A DNA stretch of 64,000 bases from Closterium sp. Naga37s-1 (Eukaryota; Streptophyta; Zygnematophyceae; Desmidiales; Closteriaceae). Location of the stretch: contig CANJKZ010000015.1 in NCBI GenBank assembly GCA_947471745.1, forward strand, positions 131,501-195,500, in the 5' to 3' direction. This document shows, piece after piece, positions 1 to 10,364 of the stretch. The notes below the pieces were generated by a model that saw nothing but the letters and a program-made list of their open reading frames with translations, had not been told where the DNA came from and searched no databases. The translations under genes were made by a program, and so were the position numbers. Within the stretch, counting starts at the first letter, position 1; the number at the start of each line of letters is the position of its first letter.

Positions 1-3000
1 CGGCACGCGGCGGCCGCCATCGTGACAACGGTGGAGTGGGCGCCGTGGCAGGTGGAGCAGCTGCGCGAGCTGCTGGGGCTGCTCGACGTCGTCGTGCGAC
101 ATGCGTGCGACCCAAGCGACGTCGCTCGCAACGAGCGCGCAGACGGGCGAATGGCGTTGGAAGGCTCGTCGCACGGTGCGGCGGAGGGGCAGGAGAACGG
201 ACAGATAGCGGAACCCGCGCGGTTGGGTGGCGGCGAGCCGGGGGAGGCGGAGGCGGCGAGCAAAGCTCTGGAGGTGAAGGGGGAATGGGCGGTGGCCGCC
301 GGGCGGAGTACGGACGAGGACGCGGAGGACGGCGGCGAGGGGGCGGCGCAGGTGATGATGGCGGAAGCTCAGCAGCGCGCAGGCCCTCCGCAAGTGCGCG
401 CGTCCGAGGCCTCCGTGCGCCTGTGGGCGCTTCTGGTGCGCGGAGTGGAGGCGCTGGGGCGCGGTGCAGTGCGGCCGAGCGCGGAGCACGTGGCGGCCGT
501 GCACCTGCTGCTCGAGTTCCTCCACGGGCTGCTGGGGCTGCCTGCCGCCGCGGACCACGGCGCGCACGGCGGCGGCGACGGCGAGGCGGCGTGGCTGGCG
601 GGGTGGTTCGACCTGTGCTGGGAGTTCACGCGCGCTCTCACGCGGCACCTCACACCGCTGCTCATGGCCTCCTCCTTCTACCGCCTCGCCCTTGCCACAC
701 CCACCTGCCTTCCCCTCCCCGCCTCCGCCGACGTTCCCGTCTCCCCCAAAACTCCGACCGGTGGCACCGCCGCCGCTCACCGCCTTCCAGGCGCGGGGGC
801 TGTGGGAGCAGCTGCAGGCCGCGCAGGCGGGGCGAGTGGCGGCAGTGCGACGGCTGTGGCTCGGCGCGCTGCAGTGCCGGCGGTGTTCGTGACGGCGCTG
901 TGGGTCGATGCAGGAATCACGTTCGGCGCGCACGTGACAGGGATTGGCGCCAAGGAGGGGTTGGCGGAGCGCGCGGAAGAGCTGGTGGCGGCAGCGGTGC
1001 AGGGCGCGGACGCGAGCAGCCGATTGGTGGGCGTGCTGCGCGCGCTCGAACAGTTCCTGCCCTCCCCGCATGCCCCGCACGCCCCCGCCTCCCCCACTGC
1101 ACGAAAAGCGGGCAACAACGGAGCATTGGAAGCGGGAAGGTGGGCGGTGGAGCAGCGGCGCGGAGAGGTGGTGCTGAGCGTGTGGGGCGTGCTGGCGCGG
1201 CGACTGGCGCACGAGCTCACAGAGGGCAGCAACGCGGGGGCGGGGGGATTGGGGCAGGGGCAGGGGCAGGGGCAGCAGAGCAGCGGAAAGGGAGGTATTA
1301 CGGGTGGCGCAGAGGGCAAGGTGGAGGGCGCAGCTGCCGTGGCGCCGGCGCTGCTCTCCTTTGCGCTCTCCTTCCTCTCTGCCGCCGCTGCCTGTGAGTC
1401 GCAGCAGCGACAGGTGCATTCGCTGTCTGACGCAACGGCCGCATTGTCGGCACCCACGGCATGTGCGTGCGCGTGGTGTATTCCCGCGTCGCTGTTGCGC
1501 GACATGCTGCGCGACACAGAGCGCCTCGTCGTCGCGCTGCTGCACTCGCCTGCGCTCAGGTCGCCCCACCACCCCAACGCGCCCCTCACCCCGCTCTTCG
1601 CCGCGCTCGCTGCCGCTGCCCACTGCGACGCCGCGTCCGCTGGCGTCGCTGCTGCCGCTGCTCGGCCGTCCCCCCCCCATTCCGCCCCCGCGCCCCCTAC
1701 CCCCACTGGAAGTGCTCCTCCCGGCCGCGCGTCCGCGGCGGAGGCGTGGTGGGAGGTGGCGGTGCGCGCGGGCGAGGTGGTCGCGGAGCGCATGGACCTG
1801 GCGGCCGCGCTGCCCGCTATCGCTGTCACCATGGCGGGGCAGCGCCGCCGCCTCTCCGCGCTGCGCCCGTCCGCCGCCGCGGGCGACGTGGCCAAGGGGC
1901 TGCTCGCGGGGAAGGACGAGGACCCGCGGGGGATGGTTGAGGCGGCGGGCGCGGTGGGCGCGCTGGTGGTGGGCGCGTGCAGAGTGATCGAGAGGACGGG
2001 TGCGGACGAGCGGGGTAGAGAGGTGGGCGCGGAGAAGCTGCGGAGGGCGGTGGCGGTGTTGGCGTCGCTGGCGTCGCGCGTCACCTGCGCGTCCGACTCG
2101 CTGCTGCTGCTGCACGCCGCCCTCCCCGCGCTCACTGCCGCGCTTTGCCTCGCCTGGTCGCCCCCCCTCCCTGCTTCCGCCGCTACCACTACCCCCTCGC
2201 CCAGACACGCGGGCAGTGCAGCGGGTGCAGGCGCGCAGAGTTGGGGTGGCGGCAGCAGGGAGCGGTGGGAGCAGGCGGTGAAGGGCGCGCAGTGGGGCGT
2301 GCTGGACGGCGTGAAGGGCGGCGTGGCGGCGGGGTGGGGCGCTGTGCTGAGCATGCTCGAGTCGTGCCAGCCGCCCACCGCCTGGTGCTCCTCCGCGCTC
2401 CTTCCCACCGTCTCCCCCGCCCTCGCCGTCGCGCTGCTGCACCCGCACCCGCCCATCGCCGCGCGCTCTCTCGCCTTCTGGCAGGCTACGTTCGGCGGGG
2501 TGGCAGAGCACGCAGGTGCGCACACTGCGGTTAAGGCGGTGGGCGCGCGGGGTGCGGTGGGCGGGGAGAAGAAGGCCTTCGCATACCCGCCACCGCTGCT
2601 CGCCGCGCTGGCCATCGTGAAAGAGACTGCTGACGTGTCGCTGCCCTATTGGCCGGCAAGCAAGGACGCAAAGGTGTTGAACAAGGAGGTGGGTGCGGGC
2701 AAGGCGAGTGCGCTCCAGGCTTCGGCAGCGAGGGCGGGGTCGGCACGCGTGGCTCCCAGTGACGTGCTGCTGTCAGCACGTGGTCGACTCTTGCAGCAGC
2801 AGAGCCAGGTGGCGGGCAAGGCAGCGCGAGCAGCATCGCCTGTGAGGTCCACTGGAGTCAGTGCTAGTACACGGACGGACGCCAAGGCAGCAGTGGTGGG
2901 CAGCACAGGCACGGCAGGGGCAGGGCCGTCTCAGGGCAGGGACAGCAATGCTCGCCCTGCCAGCCCCGTCCGCCCTGCCAGCCCCATTCGCCCTGCCAGT

Positions 3001-4932
3001 CCCTCGTGTGTGGGCAGTGTTGGTGTGCGTGCAACAGCAGCAGCAGGAGCAACAACGGCAACAGCAGGCAGCAGTGGCGCAGCAAGAAGCGTGCATGAGA
3101 AGCGCGAGCCAGCACCAGCACCAGCTGCAGCAGTGCCAGCAGCAGCAACCCGACCAGCGTCCCCTGTGCGCAAGTCCATGTCACGACTGCTGTCCCTGTC
3201 TCGCCAGCACTCCCTTGATCGCAAACCACCAACCCCCACGCCCACCCCCTCTGCTACGCGCACTGCTGCCGTCACTGCTGCCAGCCTCAGGAGCACAGGC
3301 AGGAGCACGGCAGGCAGCGGGGCAGGCAGCACAGAGGCACGGAGGGGTGCAGGCTCGGGCAGCTGTGAGGCAAGGAGCGCCACGACTGCAGGTGGTGCAG
3401 CCGCACCCAAGGCCACCACGACACCCACTCCCACCACCCAACCGCCTTCCACGCCAACCACCCCAAGAACCCCGCGCACTCCTACCACCCCCGCCACCCC
3501 CACCACCCCCGCCACTCCCACCACCCCCACCACCCCCACCGTCCCGGCCACCCCCACAACCCCAGTGCACGGGCGCAGCAGCAGTGCATCCCGGCCGGCC
3601 TCCCCGCTGCGCGCCACAGGCAGGGCGCTGCTGGCACTGGCTCTCAAGGGCGGCAGCAGCACCAGCAGCGCTGCAGCGGCCAAGGCGCCTGCCTCTCCCA
3701 CCCACCGCAGGCCCTCTAGCCCTGGCCCCGCCACAGGCACTGGCACCAGCCGTGGTGCGAGCAGTGGGGCCAGTGGCAGGGAGGCAGGGCACGGCGGCAG
3801 CAGCGGCGCTGTGAAGAGCATGCGGTCGCTGGCGTCCAGCCTGAGGTCGCTGCTGCCACACAGGGCAGGCAGCAGCACTCCCAGCAGGTATGGCACAGCT
3901 GCCAAGAGCAGCACAGGCAAGGCCGTGGAGGCAGGGGTGGGCACTCGCGCAGAGGCAGGGGCAGGTGCAGCAAGGAGCGGTGGTGGTGCTGGCAGTGAGA
4001 GCAGCGAGAGCAGTGCGGGGAAGGGTGCAAGCATCGCTGTGGGTCACATGGGGCGCAGGGAGATAGCTGCTGCCATGGCTGCCAAGCGAGGCATGCCCGG
4101 TAGGACAGGCACTGCAGGCAGGCAGCAGCAGGCGCTGCAGCAGCAGCATGCACAGGAGGCAGGCAGCCTTGAGGTGGAGCGCAGCGGCACCCCTGAAGAA
4201 CTGGGTGTTGCAGCAGCAGGTGAGGCACGTGGGGTGGAGGACATGGTAATGCAGGGTGCATCTGGTGCAGGTGTCTTCCAGTCGCTGGGCTCCTCTGGCG
4301 TTACTGCCGGGCTGGCAGGGGGTGCGGTGGCAGCAGGGGTGGCGGGGGAGTGGGCGCGCAGCATGGTGCAGTGCCGCCTGCTGTCCCGCAGAGCACGCGA
4401 GGCAGCAGCACTTGCAGGGGAGGCGCACGTGGTGGGGTTGGGGGAAGGCAGTGGGGACGGAGAGGGAGGAGGTGCTGTGACAGGCAAGCGCAAGGCGGGG
4501 GGGTGCCAAGTGAGGGAGCAGGACGCACGGGCACTGTTGCAGGCTGCGGTGGTGACAGTGGGGCACAGGAGGGCTCGCAGCGAGAGTTGCAGTGAGGAGG
4601 ACGGGGCACTGAGAGGTCTACCAGAGCAGCAGAAGCAGGTGCAGGCGCAGCAGGCGGGTGCAAAGAAGAGTGTGCGGCGCCGCAAGGCGGGCCGGAGAGC
4701 AACGGTGGCAGTAGTAGACGTGGAGGAGGTGGGTGAGGCGATGCGTGCGGTGGTGCGGTCGGCGGGCATGGTGGAGATGCTGCAGGCGGTGCGCGAGGCA
4801 GCAGGCGTGGAGCACATGGAGCTGGAGGAGCTGGAGGCCGCCCAGCGCTGCATCTCCGGCATGTCCCGCCACATTGCTGCCACCATTGAATGCCGTGCCA
4901 AAGGAATGGACCATTATGGCATGCTTCCGTGA
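1..4932 (+). CDS. RIF1-like large protein, 5' partial
   Basis: The frame is open from base 1, so the true start lies upstream; it ends at TGA 4930-4932. The first ~900 residues are Leu/Ala-rich and look like helical (HEAT-type) repeats. The segment with LAFWQATFG (about 2470-2500) followed by a YPPPLLAAL stretch (about 2584-2610) resembles the end of the RIF1 N-terminal repeat domain of plants; RIF1 acts in telomere, replication-timing and repair control. From about 2880 the protein is disordered: PASPVRPASP repeats, a TPTTPATP run (3420-3560) and many basic SP/TP sites. A short helical C-terminus follows (4720-4900). No PP1-docking motif was recognised. A neighbouring frame gives a better helix at about 790-890 (GLWEQLQAAQ), so an intron or frame error near 670-900 is possible. 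A microtubule-associated HEAT protein is the main alternative. Confidence 0.5.
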   Translation, partial: RHAAAAIVTTVEWAPWQVEQLRELLGLLDVVVRHACDPSDVARNERADGRMALEGSSHGAAEGQENGQIAEPARLGGGEPGEAEAASKALEVKGEWAVAAGRSTDEDAEDGGEGAAQVMMAEAQQRAGPPQVRASEASVRLWALLVRGVEALGRGAVRPSAEHVAAVHLLLEFLHGLLGLPAAADHGAHGGGDGEAAWLAGWFDLCWEFTRALTRHLTPLLMASSFYRLALATPTCLPLPASADVPVSPKTPTGGTAAAHRLPGAGAVGAAAGRAGGASGGSATAVARRAAVPAVFVTALWVDAGITFGAHVTGIGAKEGLAERAEELVAAAVQGADASSRLVGVLRALEQFLPSPHAPHAPASPTARKAGNNGALEAGRWAVEQRRGEVVLSVWGVLARRLAHELTEGSNAGAGGLGQGQGQGQQSSGKGGITGGAEGKVEGAAAVAPALLSFALSFLSAAAACESQQRQVHSLSDATAALSAPTACACAWCIPASLLRDMLRDTERLVVALLHSPALRSPHHPNAPLTPLFAALAAAAHCDAASAGVAAAAARPSPPHSAPAPPTPTGSAPPGRASAAEAWWEVAVRAGEVVAERMDLAAALPAIAVTMAGQRRRLSALRPSAAAGDVAKGLLAGKDEDPRGMVEAAGAVGALVVGACRVIERTGADERGREVGAEKLRRAVAVLASLASRVTCASDSLLLLHAALPALTAALCLAWSPPLPASAATTTPSPRHAGSAAGAGAQSWGGGSRERWEQAVKGAQWGVLDGVKGGVAAGWGAVLSMLESCQPPTAWCSSALLPTVSPALAVALLHPHPPIAARSLAFWQATFGGVAEHAGAHTAVKAVGARGAVGGEKKAFAYPPPLLAALAIVKETADVSLPYWPASKDAKVLNKEVGAGKASALQASAARAGSARVAPSDVLLSARGRLLQQQSQVAGKAARAASPVRSTGVSASTRTDAKAAVVGSTGTAGAGPSQGRDSNARPASPVRPASPIRPASPSCVGSVGVRATAAAGATTATAGSSGAARSVHEKREPAPAPAAAVPAAATRPASPVRKSMSRLLSLSRQHSLDRKPPTPTPTPSATRTAAVTAASLRSTGRSTAGSGAGSTEARRGAGSGSCEARSATTAGGAAAPKATTTPTPTTQPPSTPTTPRTPRTPTTPATPTTPATPTTPTTPTVPATPTTPVHGRSSSASRPASPLRATGRALLALALKGGSSTSSAAAAKAPASPTHRRPSSPGPATGTGTSRGASSGASGREAGHGGSSGAVKSMRSLASSLRSLLPHRAGSSTPSRYGTAAKSSTGKAVEAGVGTRAEAGAGAARSGGGAGSESSESSAGKGASIAVGHMGRREIAAAMAAKRGMPGRTGTAGRQQQALQQQHAQEAGSLEVERSGTPEELGVAAAGEARGVEDMVMQGASGAGVFQSLGSSGVTAGLAGGAVAAGVAGEWARSMVQCRLLSRRAREAAALAGEAHVVGLGEGSGDGEGGGAVTGKRKAGGCQVREQDARALLQAAVVTVGHRRARSESCSEEDGALRGLPEQQKQVQAQQAGAKKSVRRRKAGRRATVAVVDVEEVGEAMRAVVRSAGMVEMLQAVREAAGVEHMELEELEAAQRCISGMSRHIAATIECRAKGMDHYGMLP

Positions 4933-5467
4933 TGTGGTGGGCTCCCGCACTTTGGCTGAGCCAAGGAGGAGCTGGAGAGTGGTGGTTGCAACATCAGAGA
5001 CCTGACAGTGGCTTCATCACTAGAAGCTGCTGGTGTGGGTATTGAATGCAATATTCTTAACCATTCTTCACATATACTGGCCAACGGCCATCAGAAACAC
5101 ATTGATGGCTACGAGTTGATGTTGTAGGTAATGGGCATTGTGCTACACTTTGATATGGATGGTTGTTATACAGTGTTAATTGTTCAATTACAGTGAATTT
5201 ATTGTGTTTCTTGCGATACAACCAAAGACTTAGGAAAACAAGCCACACTACCGTATCTGTCTGTATGCAAGCGTTTAGGGTACCATAAGCACCCATTTAG
5301 TGCTAAGGTAAGAAAAAGAACTAGGTGTTCCTTTCTCCAAATTGCTCGCTAAACTAAACAAATGACACCTAGGCAGGACACGCTCTGTCCTTATTGTTTG
5401 GCGGCCCTCAAGGCCCGAGACGCCATGTTCCAGGCCCTTCACATTAGCCCTTTTGTCAGAATCCCAG
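4933..5467. other. 3' flank of the RIF1-like gene, no gene seen
   Basis: This stretch becomes AT-richer after the stop codon and presumably holds the 3' UTR. Short open frames such as 5362-5637 have no recognisable domain. The last five bases before element A (CCACT, 5468-5472) form its probable target duplication. Confidence 0.5.
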
Positions 5468-5472
5468 CCACT

Positions 5473-5623
5473 TGTCAAATGTATATAATTTCTATATATT
5501 GTTACATAGGCTATAGTGAGTTGCCCTCTAAAGGGTACAACACTTTAGGTCGACACTTGTATCTCCTTGTTCCTCCTCACTCACTTAATCCTCTCGACAC
5601 TTGTTTCCTAGCCTATTTTAAGA
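5473..5623 (+). repeat. 5' LTR of element A
   Basis: Starts TGTCAAATG and ends TTTTAAGA, then the PBS. It contains the GGCTATAGTG core and a GGGTACAAC motif that recur in the LTRs of the other copia elements here. Confidence 0.88.
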
Positions 5624-6160
5624 TGGTATTAGAGTAGGTAATTTTTCTCCCTCTCACGCTTCCGCTCCCTCCCTTAGCCAGTCCCGAGGCGCCCGTCCCT
5701 TAGGCTCCGTTTCGTCGTGGGTAGGACGGCCCCCGCGGGCCTCGTTTTTGTCGCGTTCAAAGGCCCCCGCAGGCCTCGTTTTTCGTCGCTTTTAAAGGGC
5801 CCCGCTGGCCCCTCGTTTTGTCGCGCTCCAGAAGGGACCCCCCCCCCCCTCCGCGGGCCTGCGTAGTCGTGCTTAGCCCGGAACAGCCGCGCGTGCAAGC
5901 AGCAGGCACACACGCACCAGCAGCAGCAGCGCGCGCGTTAGCCAGTGGCAGCCGCGCACGCCACTGCAGCACGCGCATTGCAGTAGCAGCGCCCGCATTG
6001 CAGCAGCAGCGCGTGCATTGCTGAAGCAGCGCGTGCATTGCTGCAGCAGCACGGCTAGTCAACAGCGCGTGCTACTGCAGCAGCACGGCTAGGCAGCAGC
6101 TAGCCGCCAGCAGCTCGCCGCCAGCAGCAGCTAGCCGCCAGCTAGCCCCTCCCACCCGCC

Positions 6161-6275
6161 CACAGCCCCTTTCAACCGCTCACAACCCCTTCCAACCGCT
6201 CACAGCCCCTTCCAACCGCTCACAGCCCCTTCCAACCGCTCACAGCCCCTTCCAACCGCTTACAGCCCCTCATCA
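6161..6275 (+). repeat. 20-bp tandem array in the leader of A
   Basis: Five near-identical copies of CACAGCCCCTTCCAACCGCT plus a partial sixth. The upstream leader (5880-6150) is also repetitive, with CAGCAGC and CTAGCCGCCAG words. No reading frame is implied. Confidence 0.9.
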
Positions 6276-6724
6276 CGCGCGCACACCACCCAGGACCACT
6301 CGACCTCCGTTGGTTCGACAATCGCGTCACTCACAGTGTTTTGCACCGTCGCGGCTGGAGGCCGCTCCACTTAGCTGTTTAGGCTAGTCCTGACGTTCAT
6401 TGTTAGCTAGGTCTCTCCTCGCTCCGCCAGCCCCTCGAACGACTCTCTGGCTCCTCAATCGGCTCGTCAACCCTGCCTCCTCCAGCCGTGTGCTCCTAGC
6501 TCAGCTAGCTCCCAACTCCGTTCGTTACTAGACTAGCGTTCCTAGCTCAGTTGTCCTCTGTGGTTTGGCAGTACCTCGCTTAGTCCCACCTGGTGCTCCT
6601 CGCTCCTAGCTCCTTCTGCTCCATGCTCCAGCTGCTCCTAGCCTAGCGTCCAATATGGACTCCTCCCGACGCCCACGCGTCCGGCGCCCTCCAGGCACCA
6701 CCGCGTCCCGAGCCCCTCCCTGCC

Positions 6725-7907
6725 GTGCCTCCCCAGATTCCGGAGGCGCAGGCGAACTACGCTCGTCTCGTCTTGGCGCGGGACGTTTGGGACTCCCGTG
6801 ACGCTGCGGCTGCACTCACGCTGACCGAGCTCCTTCCACCAACTGAGGCCGCTCACTTCGACCTGGTAGAGACTGCAAAGGAGGTGTATGATGCTATTTC
6901 TGCATGCTATTCCACCCCTTCCTCTGGCTCCCTCAGCAGCATCCTCATGTCGTTCGTGTTTCCCGACCTCGGCTCGTTTGCGTCTGTCTCTGACCTAGCC
7001 ACACACTTGCGCTCCCTTGTCGCTAGCTACCGAGCAGCTTGCACTGAGGCTCAGCTTCTTGTTGCCCCTCCTCCTATCTGGCTCACCGTCCACTGGGTAG
7101 TCACTCGGATCCCTGACCGCCTCTCCACTGCCCGTGACGCACTCCTCCAGTAGCACCCCAGTGAGCTTACGATTGATCTTCACTTTCGGGAAGATCGAGA
7201 GTAACCTCCTCTCTGTTGCCTCAGCCACTGACGCAGTTGCCCCTCGTCTGTTTGAGGGGTGTGCTGTCCCCCATATTCCTGCCATCACTGCTACACGTGC
7301 CTCTGCTACTGTGTCGGTCTCTGAGGACCCTGCAACTGTTTCTGCCGCTGACAGGCAGAAACGGGGCAAGGGAGGCAAGAAACAGGGGAAGGGGGGTGGC
7401 GGCGGTGGAGGAGGTGGCGGTGGTGGAGGCGGCCCTGGGGGCGGCAGTGGTGGCGGTGGTGGTGGTGCACCAGGTGGAGGGAGCTCTGGAGGAGGTGCTG
7501 ACCCGCCTGCTGGAGGAGGTTCGACCAGCGGTGGTGCGGGGCCCCAGCAACAGCAGAGACAGCAGCAGCAGCAGCAGGGTTAGCAGCAGTGGCAGGCACC
7601 ACGGCAGTTTCAATCGTGGGGACCCCCACTGCAGTGGGGTCCGCAGCAGCACAGGGGCCCTCCGCCACAGTGGAGACCTGGAGGACCCGGTAGCACTAGC
7701 CGCAGCAGTAGCACTACCAGCTGGGCCCCTCGCCCCCCGCGGCGCGACACCGGCCCCTACGACCACTGGTACATCACCGGACCGGGTAGTCCCTGTGTCT
7801 GCGGCCACGACGACCACTCTGCAGCGCGGTGCTTCCGCCGCCTCGACAACCTCTACCGTGCACGCTGGAGTCCTGAGGCGACCAATCCCCGCTGGGCTTG
7901 CCTGCTA
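6725..7907 (+). pseudogene. Element A gag remnant
   Basis: The frame from 6725 encodes a capsid-like domain (YDAISACYSTPSSGSL, then a VSDLATHLRSL helix and a WVVTRIPDRLSTARD segment), matching in order the gag of D and H. A stop at 7151-7153 and a frame change near 7150-7180 interrupt it. A Gly-rich tract with RGKGG basic start (7360-7560) follows. The zinc knuckle CVCGHDDHSAARC (about 7797-7835) is C-X1-C-X4-H-X4-C, so the long first loop of the other elements is missing. Confidence 0.8.
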
Positions 7908-8099
7908 GCCCGTACGATTCCTGTATTTGAAATGTCTATGGACGATGCTCGTCAGTATGCTTTGTATGCTGATGTTGACTATAGTGCTGATGGATCTGTG
8001 TGCTCGCGTGTTCGTAGTCTAGGATGCTTACCTGTGCCTCTCTAGTCTAGGTGCTTGTGTGTCTGCTCTAGGTGCTTGTGTAGCCTCCGGACCTGACAC

Positions 8100-9500
8100 G
8101 CCTCCGGCTGAGGCATCTCTGTCGTTCACGCTGGACTCTGGCGTGTCGCAGTTTTTCTTCCGCGACCACACGAACCTCACACCACTCCTTGCTCCGGTTC
8201 CGGTAGCTCTGGCTGATCATTCTTCAAGACCAGCCATTGCGCGCAGCTCCACCACCCCCTTGTGGTCCCCTCTGGTGTCCTGCGTGGCCTCCATATCCCC
8301 TTGTTCACTCGGAACTCGGTGGGTGTTGGATACCTTAAGGATAGGGGGATCACCGTTACCTTTGTGGGGGGTGGGAGGACTGCTGTCTGTACAGACGCCG
8401 CTACAGGTGCTGTTCTCGCCACGTTCACCAGGGAGTCCCGCTCTGGTCTCTACGTTCTCCACACCAAGCGCTCCCCGGTTACTTCCTCTGCTCAGGTCGC
8501 TGCGTCCCCTCAAGTCCTAGTGCCTAGTCCGGTTGCTGTGTCTAATCAGGTAGTGGTGTCTGGTCAGGTTGCTGCGTCTTGCTCCTGTCGGTCCTTCGCC
8601 CACCCGACAGTCTTGTGGCACCACCGCCTTGGCCACCTGTCGCTCCCCCGCCTCCGCAGCATGGCCAGTCACAATCTTGTCTCAGGTCTCCCGCGCGTCT
8701 TTTCGTCGCTCCCTCTCTCGCTTGCCCCACCCTGCACTCCTTGCATCGCCGGCCGCCTATGCGCCACTCCGCACTCCTCCTCCCTTCGTCCGGTCTCTGC
8801 TCCCTTCCAGACTCTCCACCTGGACGTCTGGGGCCCTGCCCCTACGCTAGGACCTGAGAGGGAGCGCTACTTTCTAGTGGTCGTTGACGACTACTCAAGG
8901 TACACCACGGTGTTTCCTCTCGGAAGAAGTCCGAGGTGACTTCTACGCTGATCTGGTGGCTTCTGGTCACTGAGGACACTCGTGGTAGTCGTGTCCGTTG
9001 TCTCCACTCCGACCGTGGGGGTGAGTTTCGCTCCGGCATCCTTGCCGGGTTCTGCGGTGAGCAGGGCATCAGACAGTCCTGGACACTGCCGGAGTCTCTA
9101 CAGCAGAATGGGGTTGCTGAGCGCCACATTGGCTTGGTCTGGACATCGCCCGCACGTCCATGATCCATGCCCGTGCGCCCCATTTTCTGTGGCCCTTCGC
9201 GCTGCGTTACGCTGCGCACCAGCTGAACCTCCACCCGCATGTTTCGCGGCCTAAGGTTTCATCGACCAGTCTTTGGACTGGGTCTCCTGGTATTGGGTCG
9301 CCCTTTCACGTCCAGGGCTGCCTTGCGCTTGTCCGCAACACCTCTGCGGACAAGCTCTCGGCTCGCACCATCCGCTGTATTTTCCTTGGTTTCCCGGTGG
9401 GCTCTCCCAACTACTCCTTTTACCACCCGCCCCTCCAAACGTTTCTAGACTCTCGTGATGTCCGGTTTGACGAGTCAGTGTCCTACTACACCCAGTACCC
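8100..9500 (+). pseudogene. Element A protease and integrase remnant
   Basis: The aspartic protease motif LDSGVS (about 8130) replaces the usual LDSGAS. After a frameshift near 8260 comes the GAG-pre-integrase zinc region (LWHHRLGH, about 8615) and the integrase core: LHLDVWGP with the first Asp, VVDDYSRYTTVF, then after a frame break at 8935 LHSDRGGEF and QQNGVAERHIG with the second Asp and the Glu. Another frame change near 9160 leads to HARAPHFLWPFA and the integrase C-terminal FDESVSYY segment. A Pro-rich then Gly/Ala linker runs to about 10360. Confidence 0.85.
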
Positions 9501-10364
9501 CTGTCGAGGTCTCCCGGTTCCCCCTCCCCCCCTCTTCCTCGCACCCTCTTCTCCCCCTGCTCCCGCTCCTCCAATACCCCCGCTCCCCCCTGGTCCTGCC
9601 CCGTCAGGTGTGTCTCACGCTACCCCTCTACCCTCGGTCGCGCGTCAGGTAGCGTCTCCCTCCCCGCAGTCCTCCTCACAGTCCTTTCAGCAGCCTTCGG
9701 CACTTCCACGACATGTTACTGTGGACTCGGTTGGTGTTGGGGCTGGAGGTGCAGCTACTGGCGGTCCTCGGTCTGGGGGTGCTCGTTTGACGGGTGCTGG
9801 AGCTGGAGGTGCTCACGCAGGTGGCGCTAGGTCTAGGGGTGCTGGAGCTGGAGGTTCTAGCACTCGAGGTGCTAGTTCTGGGGGTACTGGAGCTGGAGGT
9901 GCTGGCACTGGAGGTGCTAGTTCTAGGGGTGCTGGTATTGGAGGTACTGGCACTGGAGGTGCTAGTTCTGGGGGTGCTAGAGCTGGAGCTGCTGGTACTG
10001 AGGAGACGGGAGTTGGAGGCCCGCCTACTGCGTCACCCACTACGTGTCCCCACCGCCACGATACCCATTTCCAGGCCCTTCGCCGGCTTGAGCGCGAGGA
10101 GCAGGAGCGGGTGGAGCAGGAGATGCAGGAGATGCAGCGGTTGGACCAGCAGCAGCAGCAGCAGCAGTAGCAACCGCAGCAGCACCACCAGCAGACGCCG
10201 TAGCCACCACCTTTGCAGCAACTGTTCCCTTCAGTGAGTGGCCTTCGGGCCCTTGGTCTTCCTTCCTCTCCTCCTGTTCACTCCCAGTCACCTACTACGT
10301 ACGGTCCTACGTTTACTTCTCCGGACTCGACTCCGGCTGTTTTCTCTCCTCCTTAGTCTCGGTC

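Noticed and set aside
777..2615. Long minus-strand open frame opposite the RIF1-like gene (also 2931-4034 and 3181-4566)
   Set aside because: GC-rich sequence with few stops on the opposite strand; no domain, and composition mirrors the plus-strand gene.
5362..5637. Small open frame with CPYC like a zinc finger
   Set aside because: It runs into the 5' LTR of element A and has no second metal-binding pair.
6161..6275. CRISPR-like short repeats
   Set aside because: Directly abutting 20-bp copies with no spacers, in a eukaryotic retrotransposon leader.
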